Below the pieces are notes generated by a model. The model was not told where the DNA came from. It saw only the letters and a list, made by a program, of their open reading frames with translations, and made no database searches. This document shows, one piece after another, positions 25,802-35,869 of a DNA stretch of 64,000 nt. How positions within the stretch are numbered: position 1 is the stretch's first letter; each line of letters starts with the position of its first letter. Made by a program: the position numbers and the translations under genes. Origin of the DNA: Hallella multisaccharivorax DSM 17128 (GTDB taxonomy: Bacteria > Bacteroidota > Bacteroidia > Bacteroidales > Bacteroidaceae); NCBI RefSeq assembly GCF_000218235.1, contig NZ_GL945017.1, positions 1,118,040 to 1,182,039 on the forward strand. Direction: 5' to 3'.

Positions 25802-26314
25802 ATGAGAACCTCAATCAAGCTATTCACAACCATTTTTACTCTTGCTCTTTTGTTTTCCTGTTATGGAAAAGAAGATGACAGACTGTTCGTAATAGAAAAA
25901 GATGGATTATATGGATACACCAATGCAAAAGGTGATACAGTCATTGACTGCGTATTCCAATTGGTCTATACGGATACCATTGCTCGAATTGGGTTTGTTG
26001 CAGACAGCATGGGGCATATTAAATGTTTCAATCATAAAGGTAAATATCTCTTTGATGTTTTTAAGTATGATAACGGTCCTGACTATCCCAGCGAAGGACT
26101 TTTTAGGATTGTAGACAAAGAAGGACTTATCGGGTTTGCTGACACCATGGGAAACCTCCTCATTCCTCCGAGATACAGATTTGCATTTCCTTTCAAAAAC
26201 GGGAAAGCCAAGGCTACTGATACGGGAACTCTGTTGATAGATAGCCAGGATGTAGACCACCATGAATATTGGCAATCCGATAAATGGTATTTTATATCAC
26301 ATGAAAAGAAATAA
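25802..26314 (+). CDS. WG-repeat lipoprotein
   Basis: Lipoprotein of 170 residues (lipobox FSC, Cys20; then YGKEDD). It carries WG-type repeats (pattern DG/EG-x-x-G-(Y/F)-x-(N/D)-x-x-G-x-x-(V/L)-I-x-x-x-(F/Y)): DGLYGYTNAKGDTVIDCVF at about 38-56 and EGLIGFADTMGNLLIPPRY at about 107-125. WG repeats are beta-rich and of unknown function; in Bacteroidota they often occur in accessory regions. The gene is trapped between two insertion sequences and starts 7 bases after the IS1182-like transposase stop, so its own promoter may have been lost. Confidence 0.7.
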   Translation: MRTSIKLFTTIFTLALLFSCYGKEDDRLFVIEKDGLYGYTNAKGDTVIDCVFQLVYTDTIARIGFVADSMGHIKCFNHKGKYLFDVFKYDNGPDYPSEGLFRIVDKEGLIGFADTMGNLLIPPRYRFAFPFKNGKAKATDTGTLLIDSQDVDHHEYWQSDKWYFISHEKK

Positions 26315-26337
26315 CTTTACGTCGAAGTAATAATTTA

Positions 26338-28009
26338 ACTAAAGTTTCCCACCCTTATATTTAGGGTAATTTCGGTTGTTTGTACTGTCAGAATAGCCCA
26401 TTTCTCCTTGCTCTTAACAGTGACTTAAAATATGTTTATACAATATTTTCTTTCGACCGTTTCGCCTCTAAGGCCTCAGCCATAACTTCGAAGTCTGCGC
26501 CACGCTCAGGATCGTTTGCAATTATCTGTGTCAGTTCAAGGATGCTATGCTATATCCAAGCACTTCTCCAAGAGCGTCCAGCAACTTCTCCAAACATGCG
26601 AGCACTCGTTTCCAAAGGGTTAAAGTCATTACATTGTCTTCCATTTCAGCGAACAACTCGCCCATGGCGTTTCATAATCAGCCATTCGCTTCTCTAAGGC
26701 CATCACTGTATATGTTATGTAGCATAAAGTTGCATCAGCAATCTGACCATTGAGATTTCGACCGGCGTATGCTCCCAGTCCAAGGTATTCCTTAGTTTCT
26801 CTGTTGACCACTTCGATGTTCCGACGGATCTGGTAGAGTTCAAAAGCACGTACGAAGGACATGGATATATCTGTGGACAGCATGATATTCCATCTTTCAT
26901 TATGCCCGTACTTGATAAGGAAAATTCTGTTGGGAAGATTACCAAGGTCTCCTCGGAGGGCTATGTATTGGCATTTGTACTTGCGGCAGGCATGAGTATA
27001 TTCCCTGCTGTATAAAGCAACCAATTCCCCGGCGTTATGCTTCTTGCCATTGATCACATATTTGGTGGCGCCCATTTTTGCCAGCCCCACATAGTGTATG
27101 GCACCATTGGCAATCTTCCTTATGAATGAGATGAAGTCCTCACAGGCAAACCAACTGTCTGCCAATGCATACCGTGGATGGAGACCGCATTTCCACATGC
27201 GTTTTACCATCTCTACGGTACAGTCCAACTTACTCATGCCGCATTTCAATTCCCTTTGGTAATCAGGATTATCCTTCTCACGGTGTATAGAGAACCTGCG
27301 TCTGAACTGCTTCTTTCCAATTCCACCATCACCCTTCCTGCCGGGCTCTTCGTGTAGTGAGAAGTCAAAAGGCAATGTAGATTTACCATCGAAGAATGTG
27401 CATAGGAGCAGTTTGTAGCCGAGAACATAGTTCATCTTTACATGATCAAAGATCTTCGTTATATGCTCCATAAACTTTCCGCTCTTTTGCAGTGTGGTGT
27501 CATCAATAATCACGCATGAGTTCTCATCTTCAGTTTGTATACCGTTCTTTCGAAGAACGCACATAAAGCGGATTACTGTGTAGTTCATAAGCCGGCGCCA
27601 ATCCATGGAAGGGCGTTCCAGCATGCGGTAGTAACAGTTCTTGCCGGTCTCAAGGAGGCCATAGAAGCCTTTCTTATACATAGAGTGTATGGTCTCTCCG
27701 TTGATTCGGAAAAGACAAAGAGAAAGAAAGAATGAGCTGTACTGCCGATATACCATCGTGTTTCTCTAAGGACAAACGGCAGAGTAGATGACTAAGCCCA
27801 AATTTAGAGAAAAGGTGGAGAATATCAGTGCTCATCTTACTTTTAACACTCAAGAGTTTGGATATCTCACTAAAATTGCTTAATCTCGCATCCATAACAG
27901 TTCCTCTTTAATTTATTGGTAATCAATGTGATTGGATACTACGAAGTTACTAAAAATTATCGAGAAACTGTTATTTTATACCACTTTATATGGGGTGGGA
28001 AACTTTAGT
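26338..28009 (-). mobile_element. Decayed IS4-like insertion sequence
   Basis: Bounded by perfect 17-base inverted ends: ACTAAAGTTTCCCACCC at 26338-26354 and its complement GGGTGGGAAACTTTAGT at 27993-28009. It contains one transposase gene on the minus strand, broken in three places. No clear target duplication is visible. A 40-base relic of the same right end lies at 14180-14219. Confidence 0.88.
26436..27895 (-). pseudogene. IS4-like transposase with three frame breaks
   Basis: Reassembled from several frames on the minus strand. An N-terminal piece (start 27895, MDARLSNFSEISKLL...) runs into a TTTC-rich tract at about 27715-27740 and continues one frame over. The main frame (27756 to 26629) holds the DDE core: IDDTTLQKSG (first Asp), RYALADSWFACED (second Asp) and NIEVVNRETKEYLGLG (Glu). 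At about 26665-26675 two extra bases shift it; the right continuation is MGELFAEMEDNVMTLTLW. At 26543-26553 a five-base duplication (GCTAT) shifts it again, before a tail ending EAKRSKENIV with stop at 26436. Not functional as it stands. Confidence 0.75.
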
Positions 28010-28011
28010 AA

Positions 28012-28076
28012 TTCAGTTACCGAATATTACTCCATCGTTACCCGTGGCGAAATCGGGCAACGCTCTGGTAACTGAA
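28012..28076. repeat. 65-base inverted-repeat element beside the IS end
   Basis: TTCAGTTACC (28012-28021) and its complement GGTAACTGAA (28067-28076) enclose 45 bases. It begins 3 bases after the right end of the IS4-like element. The following 128 bases, up to the repeat array, hold no gene I can see. Confidence 0.5.
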
Positions 28077-28204
28077 CTTCTTCCTGAATCTGCATATCAC
28101 TGCCCTTTTCAAACAAGGCAGTTTTATGCAAGCCTTTCTGTTTCCTGCTCATTATCAGTTAGTTTACGCCAGCTTCGATTTTTCTTCATTTTCAAGGATT
28201 AGTT

Positions 28205-28320
28205 ACGCTGTAATCGCGTTGCCTTTACAGTGTAGACGCGTTGCCTTTACAGTGTAGACGCATTGCCTTTACAGTGTAGACGCATTGCCTTTACGGTGTA
28301 ATCGCATTGCCTATGTGATG
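28205..28320. repeat. 22-base tandem repeat array 2 (5 units)
   Basis: Five units, cores GCGTTGCC at 28216 and 28238 and GCATTGCC at 28260, 28282 and 28304, all exactly 22 bases apart. The array ends almost on the stop codon of sprA (28324), i.e. just downstream of that gene. Same family as array 1. Confidence 0.95.
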
Positions 28321-28323
28321 TCT

Positions 28324-31300
28324 TTACCTCGTCAGCGAGAACTTAATGCTCAGTCCGAAGTCCTGCGTAGTGGTAGGATAGGAGCTTGAAGCCAGCAATG
28401 GCGTGTTTGTTTGCCGGTCGAGATAGAAGCTCATCGACATGAGCTTGGAGAGTGTGTACTCTGCCGAGAACGAGAGTTTGAAGGCCGTGTTGCCGCTCGA
28501 TGCCGTAGAAGAGACGGTGGCAATGTCGCGTGTGATGGCCGCTTGCTTTCGGTAACTTAGGTCCATACGCAGATTAAGTGTATGGTTGGTGCCGTTTCTG
28601 GAAGTACTGGTGGATGCGCTGTTGTCCATGGACCTGTTGCCTACACGGCGTTGTGTGTTGCGGGGATGTCTCTTTGCCGAACTGATGCCGAAGAGATTGA
28701 AATTGTCAAGCCGCCATCCCCAACCGAATACCCAGTCTTTGCTGATGGCTTCGTTGAGCTGCACCGATGTCATTGAGAGCGACAGGGCACGTGTCTGCCT
28801 GTATTCCAATCTTGCTGTCATGTTGTTGAGGAAGGTGACATCAATACCGAGCAACGGCGAGAACGACTCGTTGATGCTGACCGTAGAGACGTTGAACATG
28901 GAGTTGGGTATAGGATTACCCGTTGTGGCATCAGTAATGAACCCCATGCCACCATCGCCCATGAGCGAGGCGAAAGTGGAATAACTTTGATAGGCGCCAA
29001 CTGCATAGATGCTTTTGTAAGCGTGGCTGATGTTCACGGAATTGAAGTGGTCGCGCAGCCATGGCAGTTGACTTAGTCCGCCATAGCGTATCGACCAGTT
29101 GGGCATCATATGCCACAGTGAGGGGAAAATGTCGAAGCTTTTACCATATCCTGAAGTGTAGGCGGCAAGGAATGCAGGCACCATCACATCGGCCGAATAG
29201 CGGTTTACACCTCCGTTGGCAGCATCGAAAGACTTACCTGCTAAAGCTGTGCCTTGTGGGTATTTCGTGCCTTGATAACGTGCCTCAACATGATCGCGGA
29301 TCGAAGCCAACGATGCGCAGAACCGCTCAAACGTCTTGGAGCGATAGCCGTTGTTGGCCGATCCCATGCCCTCGAAGGCAGAGCCGATAGATATCGTTGT
29401 CATCGTGAGCGAGCCTGTCTGCGTAGTCGGGTTGCCTTGATACATGTATTGTATGCTCTTTGCCCTTGTGCTCATTCGGGAAGCGTTGAGATCAATCCTG
29501 AATCCCTTTACGGGCTCCAGTGTAGCCCGCATTTGCAGGTCTTCGGTAAGGTTGGTTGTGGCCGGTGTGGCAACGCTGTCAGCCATGAGCAGCCAGTCGT
29601 TGCGCCGCGCCTTGTCAATGTAACTGTCGCCGATGAGGCCGAAAGCGAAGTCGAGTCCTGGTGAGAGCACGTTGTTGCCACGTGTCTGACCGAAGGCCTT
29701 GCCGATGGTAGGCATGAATCCGGGAAGCGACATGGCGTACTGATTACGGTAGCTGATGCTGGCCGACCGCACCATCATCGCCACGCGGGCAAGGGCCTGG
29801 GCGGTCTTGTACCAGCCCTTGTCTTCCAACGGCGGCAACGTTACCACGGACAGCTTCAAGTGTAATGCCGAGTCAACCTTGTTCTTGATGCGTATCTTGT
29901 CCTCACCTATCTTCCTGAATTTGAGCTTGAAAGGCTTTCCGTCCATCGTACGTGCGGAGACCACAATACGCCTTGTGCGTTTGTTGTGTGCGACAGTGAT
30001 GGTGGTGTCGGGAAGGAGCGTTATCTCTTTCTCGAAGGCGTTGCGATTCTTGGGTAGCACCCTCTTTCTTTCAGCCTCCTGCTTCTGTTGTTGTCTCCAT
30101 ACGGCTACCTCCTTGTCGGCATCCTTACCGTTTTTGATGGCTTGCTCACGTATTTTCTTCTCCTCTTCAGCCTGCCGCTTTTGCTCTGCCGCTTTTCTCT
30201 GCTGCTCTTGCCTTTTTTGCTCCATGGTCTTTCGCGGTGTGCTCTTATTGAAACGCTCGTTGGCTTTCTTAAGGAAAGGTACGAGGTTGTAGAGCCTTAC
30301 CAGGTCGAAGTTGCCGTTAAGCTGTAGCTGCCGGTTGTTGGAGATGGTGTTGCCGAGTGAGGTGCCGTCCTCAAGGTCGGTGCCTCGCACCCAGCTGTAG
30401 GTGGAATTGAAGGTGGCATCGGAGCGTAACCATACGAGAGCGGGCAGCAGATGGAGCGGCAATTGGTAGCTCGCTGTGAAGGTCTGCTGATAGTCTAATG
30501 GTGCGCCCCAATGGCGGATGCTGGTCCATACGGAGTCCTTCCAGGCAGTGTACTGGTCTGGATAGAGGTCTTTATTGATGGGTGTGTAGGGCTCTTCGAT
30601 CTGAGAGTGGGTTGCACTCTGGAAGCTCATATGCAGGTTCTTTGTCAGATCCCACCGTAATGTAAACTCACGGTTCCATAGAAACTGCTCGGCAAAGGTG
30701 AGTGGCAACTGCGAATTTTCCGTTGACTCCATGTCTCGCTCTTGCAATTCATAGTAGGATCGCGTCATTTCGGAGTTGAATCCTATATTCTGCGGCAGCC
30801 AGTTCAGACCGAGATTCCGTGGCAGATCCAGCCATTTGCTGTGGCTTTTCAGTTTTCTGAATGGCTCCCACGATTTATAGACGGGCGACCATGAGTAGTT
30901 GAGCATGCCCTGCCAGTTGTCTTCGTTCTCATAAACAGTAGTCTCTCCCTGCCGGTGAGAGTGGGAATGACTGTAGGTAAAGGAGAAGTTGGCGGGATCG
31001 TAGGGCATAGGATGGCGCCGGTTCTGAATGCCGACACGAGCATTGGAGACTGAGAAATTAGTATTTACCTGTTTGGTTATGGCGACGCTCTCAATGGAGT
31101 CGCGCTCTTGTCGCGATGCAGTGGCGTCGAGTGCATCCTTCAGTTCCATATCAGTATCAAGGGGATTGTACTTAGGTCGTGTCGTCTGCTTGGACACACT
31201 GTAGTAGAGTGGAATGGAGACCTTTGCCTTGTCGGGAAAGAACTTGCCGAGTTCCAGGCTTGTTGTCACTTGGAAATTCGACTGGCTGTCCTGTGCTCGT

Positions 31301-34300
31301 GCGCTGACGCCGTCCTCCAGTCCGCCGAATCCCTCAGCGACATACCTCCCTTGCACGTTGACTGAGCCCATGTCAGAGAGTTGCACGTTGAGGTTTCCGT
31401 CAGCAGCCCATCCACCGTGGCTGTTGTATTCTTTCAGTCTCATTTCGTCGACCCACACCTCTCCGCTCTTCTGCCCGGTAGAAAGGTTGCGTATGCCGAT
31501 GATCATTGTTTTTACTTCGCCGAGCGTTGGGTTACCCATCACGGTCACTTTATTGTTGGGTCGGTCGGCGTCGTAAGCCTCATAGGGGCGTGTGAAGGAT
31601 GCCGTGCCCATGGCACGCGCGCGGTTGCGCTCCCGCTTGACATTGGTCAGGAGGGAGATTGGTATGTCGAGCATGTTGTCATCGGGCCACACCTTGCGGG
31701 TGTCCTCAATGTCATAGCGGCTGTATTTGTTGTAGGGCGGCGTGAGTTTCAACGGAATCTCATACTCGTAATAGTTGTTCTTGTAGTCGGATCCCAGTCG
31801 GACGAAGAGTGCAAGCTGGTTGTCTTGCAGGTTGGTGGCATTCACTTCCTCGGCGTTGGCGTGCACGAACATCTGCAGCCTGCGGTAGCGACGCATGTCG
31901 AGTGTGGTGTTTTTGTAGACACATTTCGACTCTCCTGGTGCGAGATTGCTGACATTGACTTGCAGTGACTGCTCATTGTCTTCCACGAGTTGCGGCTGTG
32001 AGGGGTCCTGTCCACGCCTGATTCCAGGTGGCAACACGTAGTTGACGGGGATCTTGTCGTTGTTTTCTTCGATGCTGACAGAGGCGGTGGTGATGGTGCC
32101 TGTCTGCGCAGCGGCATTGTCAAGGTTCTGCTGATAGATGCGCCAGGTGCCGCGCACGAGGTCGAGAGAGGCAAAGCGCATGACGACAGGCTTGTCAAAC
32201 CCCGTGAGGAACATACGCATGAAGCGGATGCTGGAGAAGTCATTGATGCCGCCTACACGCTTCTCGAACTGCTCCACAGGGATGCGGAAGAGATACCAGG
32301 TGAATGTCTTCATGCCCTGTCGCGTGCTCGAAGCGGCATCGCGCTTGTCGACAATGAAGTTCTTGCCTACCTGCAGGTCTTCCGGTCGGATTGAGACGTG
32401 ATACTGAAAGTACTTCTCATACTCATTGAGCGTATAGTCCTGGTTGATGTCCTCCACGTCGGGACCGCTCTTATACGATGTATCGTAGTTCTCTGTGCGG
32501 TTGTCGGTGTCGGGCGAGTTGCCTTGCGGATTGTTGATATACTTATAGCGACGGAGGATGTCGAAGCGCTCGCGGTCGTAGTCGGAGCCACGGAAATAAT
32601 GGTAATCGTCGTGTGCAGGATCCGCCCAAATGGAGTCGAAGACCGCCTGCGACACCTTTCCCTGAATGGCTTTGAGGAAGTCTTGGTAACTGTTGAACTG
32701 CTGTTCCTCAAGGTCAGTGAGCCCATTGTAGCCGACATCCTGCAAGGCACGTGCTCCCTTGGTAGTGGCGAAGGCATAGGTCTGCGTGGTCTGTGTGGGT
32801 ATCTTTCCCCACTGTGTGTAGGAGAAAGTCTGCGAGCCGTCGACAGGAAGCCCGCTCTCATAGAACTTCTTGCCGTCTTTGAGCACGTCTTCCGACACTT
32901 CACCGAGGTTGATATAGAAGTCACCTCCGTCGGCCTTCACGCCTTTCTGCTCTTCGTGGATGAAGGGATCGAGCATCCAAAACTCCACATACTCGATGTT
33001 GGCCTGCTGGAAATCATTGGTGTCGAGGCGCCGCATCATTCCGCCCCAGTGCTGTGCGGGATTGTTGAGGGTGCCGTCATAGTTGAGGTCTGGGTTGAAG
33101 TTATAGGGTCCCCGCTCATTGGGGTAGAAGGCAATGTTCATCACTGGCAGGGTGGAAGTGGCGCCGTTATAGCTGCTTTGGTCACGGTTGGGATAGAGCT
33201 CGCGCACATAAACTTCACGCATATAAGGGTCGGAAAGCATCGTCAGATCGCTCTTGATGTGCGACGGTGTGAGTGACGACGACCGGCGGGTAAAGAGAGG
33301 ATCGATGGTGTACCATGCCATTTGTGAGCGATTGAAGCCGGAGCGTAGTGTGGTCTTGTCGGTGCTCTCGGTGAACATCGAGGGCACGGACGAGAGAATC
33401 CACGCCGTGGGTTCGAGCACTGATATCTTGTCAGTTGTGCCCTCAAAGTCGTCAATGTACGACGCGTTGTCCTGCACGCCGTGTGCCTGTCCGGCGAAGA
33501 GCTTGGCAAATTCGCCCGTGAACGAGATTTGTGAGGGCTGTGTCAGGTGCAGGAAAGGCAGTTTGTCGAGGACGTTGGTGAGCCATTGGCTCTCGTGTTT
33601 CCAGTTGATGTTGAAGCCGATGATGGTGTTGTTGACCGGTTCGGCACCCATGTTCACTTTGGATGTCAGCGCTTGTTCGCCAAGATGCTGGAAGGTTCCC
33701 GATAGCTGGAAGTTCCTTGAGAAGTCGTATTCCCAGTTCATGCCGAACATGGTCTTGCGCATCTGCGAATAGTCACTCTGGCTCTCTAAGGACACGTTGA
33801 CGCTGGTTCCGGCGTCGATGATGCTTTGGTTGAGGATGGTCACTTCACCTGCTGAATAGTCGACTGAATAGTCGGAGCCTTCGGTAAGCGTCACGCCGCC
33901 GGCGGTGACCACTACGGAGCCTTGCGGCACATTGTAGGCACCGAGGGAGATGACGTTGGCCTGCGTGCCGCGATACTGCCCTTGCAGGATGAATTTGTCT
34001 TTCTCTGCGATCTGCCTGGCAATGGTCTTGGTAGAGTCGTAGAGTTCGGTGAAGGTGTACTTGCGTGCCACGTTGGCAGCTACACCGTGCTTTGTGAGGT
34101 ACTGGTAGAGATAGCTTCCGAACGGCTCGGCAGCAGGAAAGAAGACGCGGCCGTCGCTTATGGTGTAGCCCTCCACATAGTCGAAGTAGCCGTTGCTGTG
34201 TGGCTTGTTGTTGTTGTCGAGGCGGTCGGCTCCGAGTAACTTGATGATAGGAGTCCCCTTGACTTGTTGCTCAGGGATGTAGCTCAGATAGACACCGGTA

Positions 34301-35865
34301 GTGTCCGATTGGTATTTCACGTCGAGACGAAACTTTTCTTTCTCCACCGAGGCGGCGAGATAGTAGACATTTTTCATCATCAGCGGCCAGTTGCCCTGTG
34401 AAGGGTTGTTGCTTGTATTCTTTAGAGACTTGACAAACAAGGCTTTCGTGACATCGGCTACATCGCTTGCGAACTCACCTACCTGATAGGTTTGTCCGCC
34501 GTAGGTGTACTCATAGGCCACGCCGAGCACCTGATCGGTCTGCAGTGCAGTCTTGAGCGACACATAGCCCAAGGCTTTGTTGACGGTGTATTCTGATGGA
34601 GTGAGCAATCGTGCGCTCTGCAGTTTCTCATAGTCGGTGCCGCCATTGAGTCCCACGCCGTCGAGAACGGCCGACGTCTGGTCCACGTCGCGGGCGGTAT
34701 GGTAGGCTCCCGTCATGGTCTCATACTCGGTGTTGGCCTGATTGGCCGGCACTGGAGAGCCTGTCGTCGTCCATTTCTGGTTGCTCACCTTGCTGTTCTC
34801 GCCAAGGTCAGTCAGGGCGATGATGTTGCGGGTGTTGTTGGTCGTGCCGCTCTTGTTGGTCACCCAGATCTCCACGCGGTTGATGGTGACGCCTGTGGTG
34901 AGATTGGGCAGGGAGTACATACCGGCGTCGTAGTGGTCGTGAAAATACTGTGAGAGGAAGAAGTGACGGTTTTCCTCATAATCGGCGACATCCATCTCAA
35001 ACGGCGTGAGCTGTTTGCCTCCCTGTGAGGAGACGCTCTTCGACACGCTCTTTTTCTGTGAGGCCACAAGCTGGAGTTTCAGTTTGCCGAACTGCAGGTC
35101 GGTGCGCAGGCCGAAGAGCGAAGATGCTCCCTGCACGAGCGACGAGTTGGAAGGAAACGACACATTGCCGCCCTCGACGAGCTTCACAATCTCATCCTCC
35201 TTGCCCTCGTACTTGAGCTTCATGTTCTGCGTGTCGAAATCGAAGGTCGCATCAGTGTTGTAGTTCAGGTTCATGTTGACCTTGTCGCCCACGCGTCCGT
35301 TCATGTTGAAGTTGATCTTCTCGTCGAAGTCCATGGACGTTTTCTTACGTGAGCGTGCGGGAAGTGAGGGGTTATCAATATTCTTGTAGGTAGCTCCAAA
35401 CTTCAGTTCAGCCGTTCCCTGGGTGCGTATGCGCACGCCACCAGGGCCAAAAATCTTCTCAGCCGGACCGAGATCGAAGTGCATGTCGCTGAAATCGAAC
35501 TTCTCTTTGCCTTTGGTCTTGTAGATCTCATTGTTCTTGCCGCGATAGAAGGCATCGCGCCAGTGCTTTTCGCTCCAGGCCATATACTCTTCGGGTGTCA
35601 TCATGATAGGTGCTGCGAGCCACGTGTCGCCAATGCGCGTGCCGATGATATAGCGGTTGATGGTATCGTTGTAGACCACGTCGTACCTGATGCCGTCGGG
35701 TCGTTGCAGGTCCATGGCATTTTGGTCGAGGTCATCATAAGTGATAGGGGTGGTGCGTTGGATCTTCCAACGGGTGTGGAGACTGTCGGCGGGCACGGCA
35801 CACCAGCCCGCCACGTGGGTGACGAGCAGCAGCATGGAGAGTATGAACGCCTCGCGGAGCCTCAC
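28324..35865 (-). CDS. sprA: SprA/Sov, type IX secretion outer membrane translocon
   Basis: Giant outer membrane protein of 2513 residues, the usual size for SprA (Sov in Porphyromonas). It forms the very large barrel through which T9SS cargo passes to the cell surface. A signal peptide (to about C22) is followed by family-typical blocks: DFSDMHFDLGPAEKIFGPGG, GVRIRTQGTAELKFG, DEKINFNMNGRVGDKVNMNL near the N-terminus, AHGVQDNASYIDDFEG in the middle and a barrel end (SAEYTLSKLMSMSFYLDR). A Lys/Glu/Gln-rich charged stretch sits at about residues 1870-1950. ruvA lies only 4 bases upstream in the same direction, as in other Bacteroidota. Long frames on the other strand across this gene are shadows. 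Confidence 0.95.
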   Translation of the reverse strand: MRLREAFILSMLLLVTHVAGWCAVPADSLHTRWKIQRTTPITYDDLDQNAMDLQRPDGIRYDVVYNDTINRYIIGTRIGDTWLAAPIMMTPEEYMAWSEKHWRDAFYRGKNNEIYKTKGKEKFDFSDMHFDLGPAEKIFGPGGVRIRTQGTAELKFGATYKNIDNPSLPARSRKKTSMDFDEKINFNMNGRVGDKVNMNLNYNTDATFDFDTQNMKLKYEGKEDEIVKLVEGGNVSFPSNSSLVQGASSLFGLRTDLQFGKLKLQLVASQKKSVSKSVSSQGGKQLTPFEMDVADYEENRHFFLSQYFHDHYDAGMYSLPNLTTGVTINRVEIWVTNKSGTTNNTRNIIALTDLGENSKVSNQKWTTTGSPVPANQANTEYETMTGAYHTARDVDQTSAVLDGVGLNGGTDYEKLQSARLLTPSEYTVNKALGYVSLKTALQTDQVLGVAYEYTYGGQTYQVGEFASDVADVTKALFVKSLKNTSNNPSQGNWPLMMKNVYYLAASVEKEKFRLDVKYQSDTTGVYLSYIPEQQVKGTPIIKLLGADRLDNNNKPHSNGYFDYVEGYTISDGRVFFPAAEPFGSYLYQYLTKHGVAANVARKYTFTELYDSTKTIARQIAEKDKFILQGQYRGTQANVISLGAYNVPQGSVVVTAGGVTLTEGSDYSVDYSAGEVTILNQSIIDAGTSVNVSLESQSDYSQMRKTMFGMNWEYDFSRNFQLSGTFQHLGEQALTSKVNMGAEPVNNTIIGFNINWKHESQWLTNVLDKLPFLHLTQPSQISFTGEFAKLFAGQAHGVQDNASYIDDFEGTTDKISVLEPTAWILSSVPSMFTESTDKTTLRSGFNRSQMAWYTIDPLFTRRSSSLTPSHIKSDLTMLSDPYMREVYVRELYPNRDQSSYNGATSTLPVMNIAFYPNERGPYNFNPDLNYDGTLNNPAQHWGGMMRRLDTNDFQQANIEYVEFWMLDPFIHEEQKGVKADGGDFYINLGEVSEDVLKDGKKFYESGLPVDGSQTFSYTQWGKIPTQTTQTYAFATTKGARALQDVGYNGLTDLEEQQFNSYQDFLKAIQGKVSQAVFDSIWADPAHDDYHYFRGSDYDRERFDILRRYKYINNPQGNSPDTDNRTENYDTSYKSGPDVEDINQDYTLNEYEKYFQYHVSIRPEDLQVGKNFIVDKRDAASSTRQGMKTFTWYLFRIPVEQFEKRVGGINDFSSIRFMRMFLTGFDKPVVMRFASLDLVRGTWRIYQQNLDNAAAQTGTITTASVSIEENNDKIPVNYVLPPGIRRGQDPSQPQLVEDNEQSLQVNVSNLAPGESKCVYKNTTLDMRRYRRLQMFVHANAEEVNATNLQDNQLALFVRLGSDYKNNYYEYEIPLKLTPPYNKYSRYDIEDTRKVWPDDNMLDIPISLLTNVKRERNRARAMGTASFTRPYEAYDADRPNNKVTVMGNPTLGEVKTMIIGIRNLSTGQKSGEVWVDEMRLKEYNSHGGWAADGNLNVQLSDMGSVNVQGRYVAEGFGGLEDGVSARAQDSQSNFQVTTSLELGKFFPDKAKVSIPLYYSVSKQTTRPKYNPLDTDMELKDALDATASRQERDSIESVAITKQVNTNFSVSNARVGIQNRRHPMPYDPANFSFTYSHSHSHRQGETTVYENEDNWQGMLNYSWSPVYKSWEPFRKLKSHSKWLDLPRNLGLNWLPQNIGFNSEMTRSYYELQERDMESTENSQLPLTFAEQFLWNREFTLRWDLTKNLHMSFQSATHSQIEEPYTPINKDLYPDQYTAWKDSVWTSIRHWGAPLDYQQTFTASYQLPLHLLPALVWLRSDATFNSTYSWVRGTDLEDGTSLGNTISNNRQLQLNGNFDLVRLYNLVPFLKKANERFNKSTPRKTMEQKRQEQQRKAAEQKRQAEEEKKIREQAIKNGKDADKEVAVWRQQQKQEAERKRVLPKNRNAFEKEITLLPDTTITVAHNKRTRRIVVSARTMDGKPFKLKFRKIGEDKIRIKNKVDSALHLKLSVVTLPPLEDKGWYKTAQALARVAMMVRSASISYRNQYAMSLPGFMPTIGKAFGQTRGNNVLSPGLDFAFGLIGDSYIDKARRNDWLLMADSVATPATTNLTEDLQMRATLEPVKGFRIDLNASRMSTRAKSIQYMYQGNPTTQTGSLTMTTISIGSAFEGMGSANNGYRSKTFERFCASLASIRDHVEARYQGTKYPQGTALAGKSFDAANGGVNRYSADVMVPAFLAAYTSGYGKSFDIFPSLWHMMPNWSIRYGGLSQLPWLRDHFNSVNISHAYKSIYAVGAYQSYSTFASLMGDGGMGFITDATTGNPIPNSMFNVSTVSINESFSPLLGIDVTFLNNMTARLEYRQTRALSLSMTSVQLNEAISKDWVFGWGWRLDNFNLFGISSAKRHPRNTQRRVGNRSMDNSASTSTSRNGTNHTLNLRMDLSYRKQAAITRDIATVSSTASSGNTAFKLSFSAEYTLSKLMSMSFYLDRQTNTPLLASSSYPTTTQDFGLSIKFSLTR

Positions 35866-35869
35866 TTGT

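Noticed and set aside
26436..27895. Programmed frameshifting in the IS4-like transposase
   Set aside because: Three separate breaks, including a five-base duplication, and no classic slippery heptamer; decay is simpler. IS4-type elements do not normally use frameshifting.
32398..33276. Open frame of 292 codons on the plus strand inside sprA
   Set aside because: Val/Ile/Leu-rich low-complexity translation typical of antisense reading of a GC-rich gene; sprA on the other strand is certain.
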